Both the position numbers and the translations under genes were made by a program. From Anaerosporobacter mobilis DSM 15930 (GTDB lineage Bacteria; Bacillota; Clostridia; Lachnospirales; Lachnospiraceae), in NCBI RefSeq assembly GCF_900142955.1, contig NZ_FRCP01000007.1, positions 1 to 64,000 on the forward strand: DNA of 64,000 nucleotides, read 5' to 3'. Below the pieces are notes generated by a model. The model saw nothing but the letters and a program-made list of their open reading frames with translations. It did no database searches and was not told the DNA's origin. How positions within the stretch are numbered: the stretch's first letter is position 1; every line of letters begins with the position of its first letter. This document shows positions 1 through 7,824 of the stretch, one piece after another.

Positions 1-178
1 AAAAGCTTGTTATGAAGTAATGCAATGTTTAAAGATGCATAAACCACAAGATGATCCTGTCTATCTTTTTATGATCAAGAAAGAAGAAGAAGGAAAACCT
101 TTAAATGTTGCTAAAATGGCAGCCATAAACAAGTTTCTTCGCATCTATTACGCTAGAGTAATGGAACTCTACAAATAG
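1..178 (+). CDS. IS110-family transposase/Piv-like recombinase, C-terminal fragment
   Basis: Reading from base 2, a frame stays open to a TAG at 176-178 and gives about 58 residues, ending in ...RIYYARVMELYK. The pattern (a short helix, then a stretch like EGKPLNVAKMAAINKFLRI) resembles the C-terminal transposase_20 domain of IS110-type DEDD recombinases. The start and catalytic domain lie outside the window, so it is unclear whether the full gene is intact. It reads toward the minus-strand phage-like module that begins at 885. Piv/IS110-type enzymes serve as recombinases in some Neisseria filamentous phages, so it may belong to that module or be an unrelated IS. The family call rests on a short stretch. 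Confidence 0.6.
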   Translation, partial: KACYEVMQCLKMHKPQDDPVYLFMIKKEEEGKPLNVAKMAAINKFLRIYYARVMELYK

Positions 179-305
179 CTAATTACTATATTTTACATTT
201 CTTCTCCTGTAAATGAGGTCTATTAAAGTTACCCTTTTTTACTACATAAATACTTCAAAAAAGTACTTGACTTTTATTAGCAAGGTTTATAAGGGGTATT
301 GAAGA

Positions 306-851
306 GTGAAAAAAGAAGAGGACTGGAAAGAGTACTGGAGAAAGAATTCACCGACAATACAAAAGATGAGAAAAGAAGCTAGAAATACAAAAATATTCGT
401 TTTTATGTCAGTTACATTTCTTGCATTCATAATAATATTTATTGCAATTAAGAAACCGAATTTAGATATACTTGACAATAACAAGATTGTTAATAACGGA
501 GCTATTACATTTAGGGATAATCTATTTATATCTGCTATTGAAGATATAACAGAATTATATGATGAAGATACATTAGATTACAATAAAATTGATAAAGCTA
601 TTAAACAAGTCAGTTTGATTTCAGTTAGTTCGATTTTTGAAGATTTATACATATGTACAGTTGATGAATTGGAACTCTTAAATCCAATAAACCCAATTAA
701 TAATAACTATGATGAATTAGAAAATAGAAATAATTACGCTATATTTGCAAATGGTTTTTTTGATAACCTCGAGAATGTTTTATTAGAGAATAACAAAGAA
801 TATACAAGAAAAGATAATAGAATAGAATATAAATATAGAATGAATTATTAA
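306..851 (+). CDS. Hypothetical single-span membrane protein
   Basis: This is a 181-residue protein starting at GTG 306 behind an AAGGGG sequence. It has a charged N-terminal tail (about residues 1-30), one hydrophobic segment (about residues 31-48), and an acidic, Asn-rich, probably extracytoplasmic domain. I recognise no family. It lies between the recombinase fragment and the 3' end of the phage-like replication gene, on the opposite strand to the phage genes, so it could be a phage accessory (moron) gene or a host gene. Confidence 0.55.
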   Translation: MKKEEDWKEYWRKNSPTIQKMRKEARNTKIFVFMSVTFLAFIIIFIAIKKPNLDILDNNKIVNNGAITFRDNLFISAIEDITELYDEDTLDYNKIDKAIKQVSLISVSSIFEDLYICTVDELELLNPINPINNNYDELENRNNYAIFANGFFDNLENVLLENNKEYTRKDNRIEYKYRMNY

Positions 852-884
852 TGTAAATAGAAGAGTAGAAGAAAGGGAACTGTA

Positions 885-1782
885 TTAGCCCCCTTTTATT
901 GGTTTACTTATTTCTAGATATGTGATTAGTTGTTCGTAGTTACTAACATTTACTTTTACATCTTTTCTATAAGTAATTCGTTTTTCCCTTTTCTTAAGAA
1001 ATTCTAGTATTTCACTTTCTTGCAGAAAGTAGTATGTTTTTTTCGGTAAGTCTAAGTTTTGACTAGGATAGTAGCGCCTATATCCCTTTGTCCTTAAGGT
1101 TAAATCTTTTGTTATGTATTTAGTTATATAACTAGATGCCCTTGCGCTATCTTGTATAGGGAGTAGCCGTAGTAAATCCCAATTTGTAACTTTTAAAATT
1201 GAATATTGGTATTCCACTATCTGTAAACATTTCTTTGTTAGTGTGAGGATCAATTGCCCTAGTAAATTTTATATCACCAGTATTGGAAATAAGTCCATGA
1301 AAATGCCATGCAGGAGTAGTTTCTCCTTTTTTTAAGGTATGTAATTCTGGAACTAATAAGTATTTTAAGTTTGGTGCATACTTACGCTTTGTATTATCTA
1401 ACCATTTACGTACTGCTTGTGAAACAACTTTATAATCATACCTATCAATCTTATCTTTATTAAATGTTAAGGTAATAAAGTAATCCCATTCGTTAGAGCG
1501 TGCATAATTGTATAACATTGTCTTTGACCTATTTGTACTACTAATAACAGAACGTCGTTTTCTTGCTATTATTTCATCTATACTAAGCACCTCAATATTG
1601 TCAACCTCATCAGCGAATGTGCCCCACGGTGTTTGTTGATGTATTCTTATTTTTTCATCAATCGCATCCGATTGTAGTCTTAATTTTTCACCACTCATAT
1701 ATTGTCGTTCTGTTACTGGAGTACCATATATTCTGTATTGAGTACCATCTAGAAACTCTATTTTTTGTAAATTATATGCCAT
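885..1782 (-). pseudogene. Rolling-circle replication initiator (HUH endonuclease), +1 frameshifted
   Basis: The gene is in two overlapping frames. The upstream frame (1782 down to about 1150) carries an initiator-type strand YFITLTFNKD near residue 101 and the metal-binding HUH motif WHFHG near residue 159. The downstream frame (to 885) carries SSYITKYITKD, which has the YxxKY look of the catalytic-tyrosine helix. The frames join at the sequence ACTCCCTATACAAG near 1150: skipping one T turns ...TATPYTR-stop into ...TATPIQDSARASSY. This is the expected order for an HUH Rep of inoviruses, microviruses or plasmids. The break may be a one-base insertion (inactive gene), a programmed +1 shift at CCC-T, or a sequence error. 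It is the last gene of the filamentous-phage-like cluster. Confidence 0.75.
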
Positions 1783-1871
1783 AATTCAAAATCCCCCAAT
1801 CCTAAATTATTAAATATAAAACCCTTAAAAACAAAAAAGTAGGGAGTTATGTTGTTATTGTCAAGTAAGCA

Positions 1872-1920
1872 ATTCTTGAAACATAAAAGTAGCAAGCTAC
1901 TTTTTTATGTTTTCAAGAAT
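1872..1920. repeat. Long hairpin between zot-like and rep genes; candidate phage origin or terminator
   Basis: Arms of about 22-25 nt pair almost perfectly (left arm 1872-1893, right arm 1896-1920, with a few bulged A residues). On the minus strand the tip reads GTAGCTTGCTAC. It lies just upstream of the rep start and downstream of the zot-like stop, so it could be a terminator, but its length and position also suit a double-strand replication origin or packaging signal. Confidence 0.6.
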
Positions 1921-1932
1921 TACATTTCATAA

Positions 1933-2775
1933 CTAATTGTTACTCAATATATTTGTTTCTTTAAAACCATCTTTACCAAGAGTATGTATAACCTTATATG
2001 TATCATAGCATTCCCTAATTTCTTTTTTATGAACGAAGTGATATATACCACGATACTTGTAACTCTTAACATTCCCTTCTGAATCATAAACAGGCTTATC
2101 TATACGTACAACAGTAAAACAACCCAAGAATGTAAATGGTCGATAGACTAAAGTAACTTGTTCTCTAATAGCTTTATTTACCCTTGTAAACACTTGAGCA
2201 CTACAGACTATTACACGTCTATTTTTTCTATTTTGTGTGCAGACCTCTAACATTTGTGGTGGAAGTTGATTTTTACCCGACATAAACCAATTTTGTATTT
2301 CATCTATACCAACTATTACACCTTGTTTACCATTAGTATAATCAATTAACTTATGCCAAGTATCCAATTCATCATCTTGTGTATCATAGTCAAAATTCGT
2401 TACTGTTTTAGCCAAAGGGCATTTTTCTTGTAAACGTTTCATAAATTCACACATTGCAATACTTTTTCCACTACCTTGTTCGCCACAGAACATATGAATC
2501 CCTTGAAAAGGAAAATAGTTTTCCTCTTTAGTTACTAAATCAAGTGCATATCTATAAGGTAAGTCAATGAATAAACTATGTAATAAACCAGTTCGTTTAA
2601 TTGTTTTACTAATTTGCTTATTTATTTTGTATCCATGTTTAACAAAATATTTTTTTACTACAAATACTGATAAAATAAGGTATAAAGTATATATCATAAT
2701 TGGAATAGCAATATACCATAACATTTTACATAAACTTAACAACAAACTTGCTATAACGCTTATTATAGACAACAT
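1933..2775 (-). CDS. Zot/pI-type filamentous phage assembly ATPase
   Basis: A 280-residue protein with a hydrophobic N-terminus (about residues 3-40), then a P-loop GEQGSGKS at about 98-105 and a Walker B strand GVIVGIDE at about 152-159. This matches the zonular occludens toxin (Zot)/gene I family, an inner-membrane ATPase that drives extrusion of filamentous phage. The membrane segment precedes the ATPase domain here, unlike M13 pI where it follows. A strong AGGAGATA site precedes ATG 2775. It follows the pVI-like gene by 19 nt in a tightly packed operon, the typical inovirus order. Confidence 0.85.
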   Translation of the reverse strand: MLSIISVIASLLLSLCKMLWYIAIPIMIYTLYLILSVFVVKKYFVKHGYKINKQISKTIKRTGLLHSLFIDLPYRYALDLVTKEENYFPFQGIHMFCGEQGSGKSIAMCEFMKRLQEKCPLAKTVTNFDYDTQDDELDTWHKLIDYTNGKQGVIVGIDEIQNWFMSGKNQLPPQMLEVCTQNRKNRRVIVCSAQVFTRVNKAIREQVTLVYRPFTFLGCFTVVRIDKPVYDSEGNVKSYKYRGIYHFVHKKEIRECYDTYKVIHTLGKDGFKETNILSNN

Positions 2776-2794
2776 AATTATATCTCCTTTATTA

Positions 2795-3040
2795 TTACAA
2801 AATAGGTAGTAACTGCCATATAGTTTTTATAACACTTACAATTATTCGGAATATCATAAGTGAAATTATTATTCCAAACATAATCAAAATTGTATTCATA
2901 GGTAATAAATAAGCAACAGAGCTAACAATACTTAAGAATGTATTAAATCCCGTTCCAAATCCTATTTCAACACTAGGTAAAAATTCAAACAATACATTTG
3001 CTAAACCAAATATAAAATCAAATAATCCATTAATTATCAT
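2795..3040 (-). CDS. pVI-like minor virion/membrane protein
   Basis: An 81-residue protein, MIINGLFDFIFG... The start at 3040 is chosen because AAAGGTG lies just upstream and the ATG falls one nucleotide after the preceding stop, so translation is probably coupled. It has two or three hydrophobic segments, including a long one near residues 45-70, and a basic residue near the end. Size, hydrophobicity and position between the adsorption-type gene and the Zot-like gene match gene VI of filamentous phages. No sequence signature is visible. Confidence 0.6.
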   Translation of the reverse strand: MIINGLFDFIFGLANVLFEFLPSVEIGFGTGFNTFLSIVSSVAYLLPMNTILIMFGIIISLMIFRIIVSVIKTIWQLLPIL

Positions 3041-3041
3041 A

Positions 3042-5015
3042 TTAATCACCTTTACCTTGTTTATTATTATACTCGTCGATTTTAGCATCAGCATAAGTCA
3101 TAGCAGAATAGCCAGCAATTATACCAGGCAATTTGATAAACATGCGCCATATAAATATAACCCATAATGCAGCACTCAAAATAATATCAGTAGTTGGTTT
3201 ATACCTTTTAAACCAAACTAAATCCATTAATACATAATTATTAATTCCATACTTATTGCTTTCATCTAAACTACCTAGTTTTACAATTGGTGGAGCAGTA
3301 CCAGTCAAGGCACTATCAAAACCTTTTACTATTTTTATAATTCCGTCAGCAAAAGAAAACTTAGTCCTTAATTGCAATACTTTAGCATCTAAATAACCAT
3401 CACTTGGTACGAATAAAGATATTAGCAATTCTCTAAATCCACTTATAAGTCCTTCTATCAAACCAAGTAAAAATTCTAGAATATCACCAAGTACACTCCC
3501 TATGCCTGTTATAGCACTTATTACTCCAGTACCTAATAATTCCAATATCCATTCAAGAATATTACCAATTGATTTAAAGCCATCAACAACACCACTTAAT
3601 ATGTTACCGCAGATTTCACCAATCCATTCAATTAGACCAGTTAGTCCAAGAGCATTTATAATAGCACCAATACCGCTAACAATACTATCACCCAATGAAG
3701 TTAAATGTTTATTAAACCATTCAAACAATCGGTCTAACCATGAAAGGTCGTTTTCAATAGGTGGATTACCAGTTGTATCCCTATCAAGAACAGGATTAAT
3801 AACTTTATCACGAATTATACTATCAGAATTATCTATAGTTCTACCATTTTCAGTATCTTTAACAGATCCCGAATTAACGTATTCCGCTAAATCGTCAACA
3901 TTATCCAAAGAAGTTATAGGCGGTATTACAACTTTTTCATCTTCTTTAACCCTAACCCCGTCTTTAGGATATGGCATATATGTATCTATTGTCATACTAT
4001 TCAAACAAGATATAGGCAGACTATAATATCTACTAGCTACCTCATTTACGTAACGTTCCCAATTCAAAGATGTATGATTTGGAAATGACAAATCTGAAAG
4101 CCTAATATAATCAGCATTACCAACTACCATTAATCCATTACCAACAACACTTACTCCACTTTTCCAAAATTCAAACGGATTATTCGTCATTTCAGATGAT
4201 TTAATAGTTGTACCACCATAAGCATTACTATTAAACCAACAATAATTATTTACGCTTCCTAATTTCTCACCATTATACATAAAGACATCATAAAATAATT
4301 GCTTAGAATCACCTGTTAGATTTTCTTGCCTACATGTTGCAAAAAGTGGGTATTGAGAGAATGCCATTACATATCCTCTTTTATTTTCATCAATAGAAGT
4401 ACTTCCATAACCACCCGCAGTAGGAAATAGGACATAATATGGGTACGTTTTAGATAGTTCCAAAACATTCATATTAGGATTATAAGCTTTAATCGATGTA
4501 AATGCAGTTTTAAGCAATTCTAATTGAATTTGATTCATTGTTTTACCAGTTAATGTATCACTATTCAAATACGACTTAAGCTTAGGATTATTTCGTATCA
4601 TTTCATTCATACTATTGATGGAATTATAAGTGTCCTCTCCAACATTGCTAACTTTCATTGTATTATTATCAATAGTAATAGCACTTGATAATTCTTTTAA
4701 CTGTGTTTTCGATAATGAATCTACTAGGCTCTTAGCATAACCTTGACTCAATTTATACATAGCACCAGAAGCTAATTCAAATTGATTTCCATTCTTATTA
4801 GTTACAGATATCCAATTTCCATCATTCTCATTTTTCTTTTCGTATATATCTTCCACAGCAACTCCTGAAGCAATACTTGCAAGAACAAGATAATTCACTA
4901 CTTCAACACCAATTACAATAGCTATTTCAACACCAGTAGCTTGCGATTTTTTGGGATTAATAGTACCAGTAAGCATACAAATTATCAAAATCATAACAAG
5001 AATTTTATTTCTCAT
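3042..5015 (-). CDS. Large secreted, C-terminally anchored protein; candidate phage adsorption protein (pIII-like)
   Basis: A 657-residue protein with a signal peptide (MRNKILVMILIICMLTG..., about residues 1-27), an Asn/Ser/Tyr-rich exported region, an acidic linker near residue 400, a long Gly/Ile/Leu-rich amphipathic stretch near residues 440-540, and a C-terminal hydrophobic anchor close to the end. Signal peptide, receptor-type ectodomain and C-terminal anchor are the architecture of inovirus pIII. It is the largest gene of the cluster and sits upstream of the pVI-like and Zot-like genes. The start is supported by GAGGT, and the ATG lies inside the last codons of the preceding 47-codon gene. 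Function is inferred from architecture and order. Confidence 0.65.
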   Translation of the reverse strand: MRNKILVMILIICMLTGTINPKKSQATGVEIAIVIGVEVVNYLVLASIASGVAVEDIYEKKNENDGNWISVTNKNGNQFELASGAMYKLSQGYAKSLVDSLSKTQLKELSSAITIDNNTMKVSNVGEDTYNSINSMNEMIRNNPKLKSYLNSDTLTGKTMNQIQLELLKTAFTSIKAYNPNMNVLELSKTYPYYVLFPTAGGYGSTSIDENKRGYVMAFSQYPLFATCRQENLTGDSKQLFYDVFMYNGEKLGSVNNYCWFNSNAYGGTTIKSSEMTNNPFEFWKSGVSVVGNGLMVVGNADYIRLSDLSFPNHTSLNWERYVNEVASRYYSLPISCLNSMTIDTYMPYPKDGVRVKEDEKVVIPPITSLDNVDDLAEYVNSGSVKDTENGRTIDNSDSIIRDKVINPVLDRDTTGNPPIENDLSWLDRLFEWFNKHLTSLGDSIVSGIGAIINALGLTGLIEWIGEICGNILSGVVDGFKSIGNILEWILELLGTGVISAITGIGSVLGDILEFLLGLIEGLISGFRELLISLFVPSDGYLDAKVLQLRTKFSFADGIIKIVKGFDSALTGTAPPIVKLGSLDESNKYGINNYVLMDLVWFKRYKPTTDIILSAALWVIFIWRMFIKLPGIIAGYSAMTYADAKIDEYNNKQGKGD

Positions 5016-5148
5016 CCGAATACCTCACATTTTTATCCATAGATTCATCATTAAACATATAACAATCACGATTTATATAATCAGTAATATACAGAAGAAC
5101 TTCAATAAATGTTATAGCGAATAGTACAAATATTAATACATAAAACAT
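5005..5148 (-). CDS. 47-residue single-span membrane protein (phage module)
   Basis: An ORF starting MFYVLIFVLFAITFIEVLLY, with one N-terminal membrane span and a polar tail, preceded by AAGGGGG at good distance. Its stop overlaps the next gene's start by 11 nt, so it probably couples translation of the adsorption-type gene. It fits the small minor coat or assembly proteins of inoviruses (pVII/pIX class), but the sequence alone does not show this. Confidence 0.6.
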   Translation of the reverse strand: MFYVLIFVLFAITFIEVLLYITDYINRDCYMFNDESMDKNVRYSDEK

Positions 5149-5169
5149 AAAATACCCCCTTTCATGTAT

Positions 5170-5203
5170 AAAAAAAAGGAAGTAAGCTAATAGCCTACTT
5201 CCT
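5170..5203 (-). terminator. Intrinsic terminator after the candidate coat gene
   Basis: A 12-bp stem (plus-strand arms 5177-5188 and 5192-5203, one G-U pair) with a 3-nt loop, followed on the minus strand by seven T residues. It lies right after the stop of the 48-residue coat candidate. Filamentous phages such as M13 carry a strong terminator directly after gene VIII, which ensures high coat expression. Confidence 0.85.
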
Positions 5204-5211
5204 GCCAGCTA

Positions 5212-5358
5212 CTAAGCTGAATGTAAGACACCTTGTAAAAATGAAATAGCCTTTCTTAAGCCAATAAAACTAATCATAGCCGGCATAAGAATCGGTAGCA
5301 ATTCCTTAACTTGATCCAAAACACCATTTACCATTGAAGCTGTAATTATTTCACCCAT
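5212..5358 (-). CDS. Candidate major coat protein (pVIII-like), 48 residues
   Basis: The ORF MGEIITASMVNGVLDQVKEL... has an amphipathic, mildly acidic N-terminal half, a hydrophobic helix (LLPILMPAMISFIG, about residues 20-33) and a basic C-terminal part (LRKAISFLQGVLHSA). This is the layout of filamentous phage major coat proteins. There is no signal peptide, as in some inoviruses whose coat inserts directly. A purine-rich site (AAGAGGTATCACT) precedes the ATG, and a strong terminator follows the stop. Confidence 0.65.
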   Translation of the reverse strand: MGEIITASMVNGVLDQVKELLPILMPAMISFIGLRKAISFLQGVLHSA

Positions 5359-5428
5359 AGTGATACCTCTTTTCTTATATTTTTATATGTAAGCCTTTTT
5401 TGGCATTTACAACTTTACCATGTTACAA

Positions 5429-5596
5429 TCAGAAAAATATTCTCAAAAATTTATACAAAAAATATATAAAAACAATACATATTCCTATCATAAGTATGCT
5501 AAATATAGCATTTAGATATAAATTATTACTTTCCATTAGTCTAATTACTTCAATTGCAGAACCACTTGCAACTTCAACATTTTCTATATTTTCCAT
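5429..5596 (-). CDS. 55-residue single-span membrane protein (phage module)
   Basis: The ORF starts MENIENVEVASGSAIEVIRL and has one membrane span near residues 29-47, ending in basic and aromatic residues. GGTAGGTG precedes the ATG. It is the first membrane gene after the ssDNA-binding protein gene, the place of genes VII/IX in inoviruses. A second pVIII-like candidate role cannot be excluded. Confidence 0.5.
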   Translation of the reverse strand: MENIENVEVASGSAIEVIRLMESNNLYLNAIFSILMIGICIVFIYFLYKFLRIFF

Positions 5597-5665
5597 AATA
5601 AACACCTACCCATTAACAGAGCAGTGAGAGAGTAAGTAAATATAAAGAGATTCAATCCTTCTAAT

Positions 5666-5805
5666 AATAAATAAACAAACGAGTACACTTATTTATTTAT
5701 ATTTAAACCCGCAAGCGGATTGCAACGCTTTACAAACTTAAAATCTCAACAACTCTATAAAACACTTAATATTCAAAATCGAGCACTAATGGGCGCAAGG
5801 CCCAT
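5666..5805. repeat. Intergenic region with three hairpins; candidate phage origin/packaging region
   Basis: The stretch 5597-5840 has no gene. It holds an AT-rich inverted repeat (5666-5674 with 5689-5697), a perfect hairpin CCGCAAGCGG (5709-5718) and a hairpin ATGGGC-GCAAG-GCCCAT (5789-5805). On the phage sense strand both GC-rich hairpins show CTTGC at the tip, like the hairpin at 1872-1920. Such clusters are typical of the intergenic region of filamentous phages. The role is inferred. Confidence 0.5.
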
Positions 5806-5840
5806 GTAACTAAAGTGTAAGAAATCGACAAATGTTGCAT

Positions 5841-6104
5841 TTACGCAGTTTTAACCTGTTTTGCATTACTTACAGTTAAAAGGGAAATGTAAGTTCTGTC
5901 TTTATTTACAGTAATGTCTAAGTCAACGTCAACTGGTGTCATTTTTGGTATATCCTTAATATTTAAATATGTATCATAGTCGACATAAACTTTAGTTACA
6001 TCGACATCTTGTAAAAGAGATACAACATAGTAAGGTTTTGAACCTTCCTTTGATGATTGATTTGCAATAGCACCTAAAAAATCGAATTTTCCACTTAATT
6101 TCAT
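5841..6104 (-). CDS. Small ssDNA-binding protein-like (gpV-type)
   Basis: An 87-residue protein, MKLSGKFDFLGA..., with alternating beta-strand character (YYVVSLLQDVDVTKVYVDY...) and a Lys-rich end, consistent with an OB-type ssDNA-binding fold. ATG 6104 is preferred over the upstream ATG because GAGGT sits 7-8 nt ahead. As first gene of the minus-strand phage-like cluster, it holds the place of gene V of filamentous phages, which coats new single strands. The family call rests on size, strand pattern and position. Confidence 0.55.
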   Translation of the reverse strand: MKLSGKFDFLGAIANQSSKEGSKPYYVVSLLQDVDVTKVYVDYDTYLNIKDIPKMTPVDVDLDITVNKDRTYISLLTVSNAKQVKTA

Positions 6105-6264
6105 GTAATTTACCTCATTTCTTTGATTTTTAATTTTATTTATAATATAATTGTTAGCGTGGGAAAACATATATGAATTTTACATAATGATTTCGTTAAA
6201 CCTGAGTTTAGCGAATAGATAAGTATAAATTATAATGTGTATAATTATCTCTTCCTCTGTTGTT

Positions 6265-6313
6265 GGGACACAAATCTGGTAACATCAAGGACATAAAACT
6301 GGTAAAATGATGC
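6265..6313 (+). repeat. IS-terminus-like repeat, copy A
   Basis: The first 25 bases (6265-6289, beginning GGGACACAAATCTGG) recur exactly at 14912-14936. Each copy is followed by a second related motif (ACTGGTAAAATGATG here, CCGTTAAAATGATG there). A diverged copy is at 7597-7615. Repeated internal motifs of this kind are typical of ends of IS21-type elements, but no transposase is present, so these would be solo ends. Confidence 0.5.
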
Positions 6314-6447
6314 CTCTCTGCTGTTTAAGACTTTCTATCAAAATAAAAAAGTGATATAAAAATGGTAAATTGTCGCAATACGGACACAAAAATTGTTATA
6401 TGTTGTTATCTCAAATTAATTTGTGTATCGCATGAAAAAATACTTAT

Positions 6448-6482
6448 AGTAAAGGGAAAGCATAAGCTAGCTTCCCTTTACT
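6448..6482 (-). terminator. Intrinsic terminator of the RNA methyltransferase gene
   Basis: Inverted repeat AGTAAAGGGAAAGC / GCTTCCCTTTACT with one bulge, followed on the minus strand by a T-rich tail. It lies about 70 nt past the stop of the minus-strand gene ending at 6553. Confidence 0.65.
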
Positions 6483-6552
6483 TATTACTAATTAAATTAC
6501 TTTCTAATTCATTATTTCTGTCTGCTACATACGGAATCATTATATTCCATTA

Positions 6553-7386
6553 TTATTCTCCAAAATAAAGATATCTTTGTCTTGATGCTTCATAAAACAT
6601 AACGGTTGCAGCGCAACCAACATTAAAGGATGAGGCATAAGAAGATTCTGCCATCGGAATGGTTGCTAAAAGGTCACAACAGTCTTTAAAAGTATTGCAC
6701 AAGCCATCTGTTTCATTTCCTATCATGAATAAAACAGGACCTGACAAATCCAAATCGTAAATAGGGTGTTCTTTATGAGCGGTGGTTCCTATTGTGTTAA
6801 AAGTTGGATATCGTCTATGCATACCTGCTATAAAATCCAAAACTTTTTGAGTTTCAGGAACTCTGACTATCTGCATGTTAAAAAACGAACCCATAGATGA
6901 AACTACTACATCAGTGTCGTACAAATCTACAGCATGTCCTGTTAAGATAAGACACTCCACCCCCAATGCATCACAAGAACGGATAATTGTTCCTAGATTA
7001 CCTTTATTCGAGGGTCTGTCGAATAATGCTATCATAGGATTATTTGATAATACTAATGAGTCCAAATTATCGACTCTCATACCAATAATAGCCATAATTT
7101 CTGATGTTACTTCTTTTCCACTAAGCTCTTTCATTAGTACTTCACTAAGAATATAGTTTATCTCGGTGGATGTACTGCTGATAATTCCTTTTGCCCAATC
7201 TGAAAGATTAATATTATCAACATAGAGAATAGATTTGATATTCCATCCTTTTTTTACTGCTTCATTTATATTACGTACACCTTCTACAAGAAATTCTTGA
7301 TACTTATAACGTTTATTTCTGTTACTTTTTAATACTTCAAATTTTTGATATGTAGCATTTTTTGTTACGACTTTTTCTGTTTTCAT
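6553..7386 (-). CDS. TrmH/SpoU-family RNA 2'-O-methyltransferase
   Basis: A 277-residue protein with an N-terminal substrate-binding part (RYKYQEFLVEGVRNINEAV) and a C-terminal SPOUT domain carrying the three family motifs: NKGNLGTIIRSCDALG near residues 145-160, LFMIGNETDGL near residue 218, and IPMAESSYASSFNVGCAATVM near residue 240. Enzymes of this family use SAM to methylate a ribose in 23S rRNA or tRNA. The exact target cannot be told. A GGAGGG site lies upstream of ATG 7386. It appears to be a single-gene unit. Confidence 0.9.
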   Translation of the reverse strand: MKTEKVVTKNATYQKFEVLKSNRNKRYKYQEFLVEGVRNINEAVKKGWNIKSILYVDNINLSDWAKGIISSTSTEINYILSEVLMKELSGKEVTSEIMAIIGMRVDNLDSLVLSNNPMIALFDRPSNKGNLGTIIRSCDALGVECLILTGHAVDLYDTDVVVSSMGSFFNMQIVRVPETQKVLDFIAGMHRRYPTFNTIGTTAHKEHPIYDLDLSGPVLFMIGNETDGLCNTFKDCCDLLATIPMAESSYASSFNVGCAATVMFYEASRQRYLYFGE

Positions 7387-7596
7387 AGTTTCTTTTACCC
7401 TCCAGCTAAAATATTTGAATATATGTAAAAAAATCTTACTTAATCTTATGCAGATACCTTTAAGTTACTATCACTTATGAAGTCCTTAATACCAAGATTG
7501 CGGTATTCATAGAGAAATTTATAATGTAATGTTGATACTTTCATGTTTTTTTAATGTTACATCTCTTTCAAAATAAAATCCGTGTCCTTTTTTATG

Positions 7597-7615
7597 ACAC
7601 AAATTTGGTAACATA
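7597..7615 (+). repeat. IS-terminus-like repeat, diverged copy C
   Basis: GACACAAATTTGGTAACAT matches the core of copies A and B with one substitution. The surrounding bases do not match, so this is a decayed end or a chance survival. Confidence 0.4.
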
Positions 7616-7630
7616 TTGTTTTATGGCAAC

Positions 7631-7660
7631 AAAAAAACCGCTTATTTAGGCGGTTTTTTA
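7631..7660. terminator. Bidirectional terminator-like hairpin
   Basis: AAAAAAACCGC and GCGGTTTTTT form a stem flanked by A and T runs, so it can terminate transcription in both directions. No intact gene ends next to it now, which suggests that a gene was lost here. Confidence 0.55.
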
Positions 7661-7733
7661 CTCTCTATATATTACGATATTTGTGTCCCTCGACAGTTGT
7701 TTTGTCCATTGAAAGAAATCTTCGGGAATGTCG

Positions 7734-7782
7734 TAATTAACCCACAAACAACTGGATTTTATAGATATTTGTGGGTTAATTA
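7734..7782. repeat. Perfect 15-bp inverted repeat
   Basis: TAATTAACCCACAAA (7734-7748) and its exact complement (7768-7782) flank a 19-nt loop. There is no T run after it on either strand, so it is not an obvious terminator. Confidence 0.6.
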
Positions 7783-7824
7783 TATTATCAGTCGGTAAAT
7801 ATCTGATAATCATCGTTTAACTTA

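Larger units (their letters stand above)
6105..6552. other. Gene-free stretch: phage leader, IS-end-like repeat, terminator
   Basis: No convincing gene. It holds the AT-rich leader of the phage-like operon, an imperfect palindrome at 6192-6215 (TTCGTTAAAC-CTGA-GTTTAGCGAA) that could be an operator or recombination site, an IS-end-like repeat from 6265, and the terminator of the methyltransferase gene. A plus-strand ORF at 6362 lacks a ribosome binding site and looks fortuitous. Confidence 0.5.

Noticed and set aside
287..484. Minus-strand ORF with hydrophobic protein
   Set aside because: It is the reverse frame of the real plus-strand gene at 306-851 and lacks a ribosome binding site.
6362..6568. 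68-residue plus-strand ORF
   Set aside because: No ribosome binding site; it covers the terminator hairpin of the convergent methyltransferase gene, and the sequence is low-complexity.
7616..7798. 60-residue plus-strand ORF
   Set aside because: It runs through two large hairpins and has no ribosome binding site.
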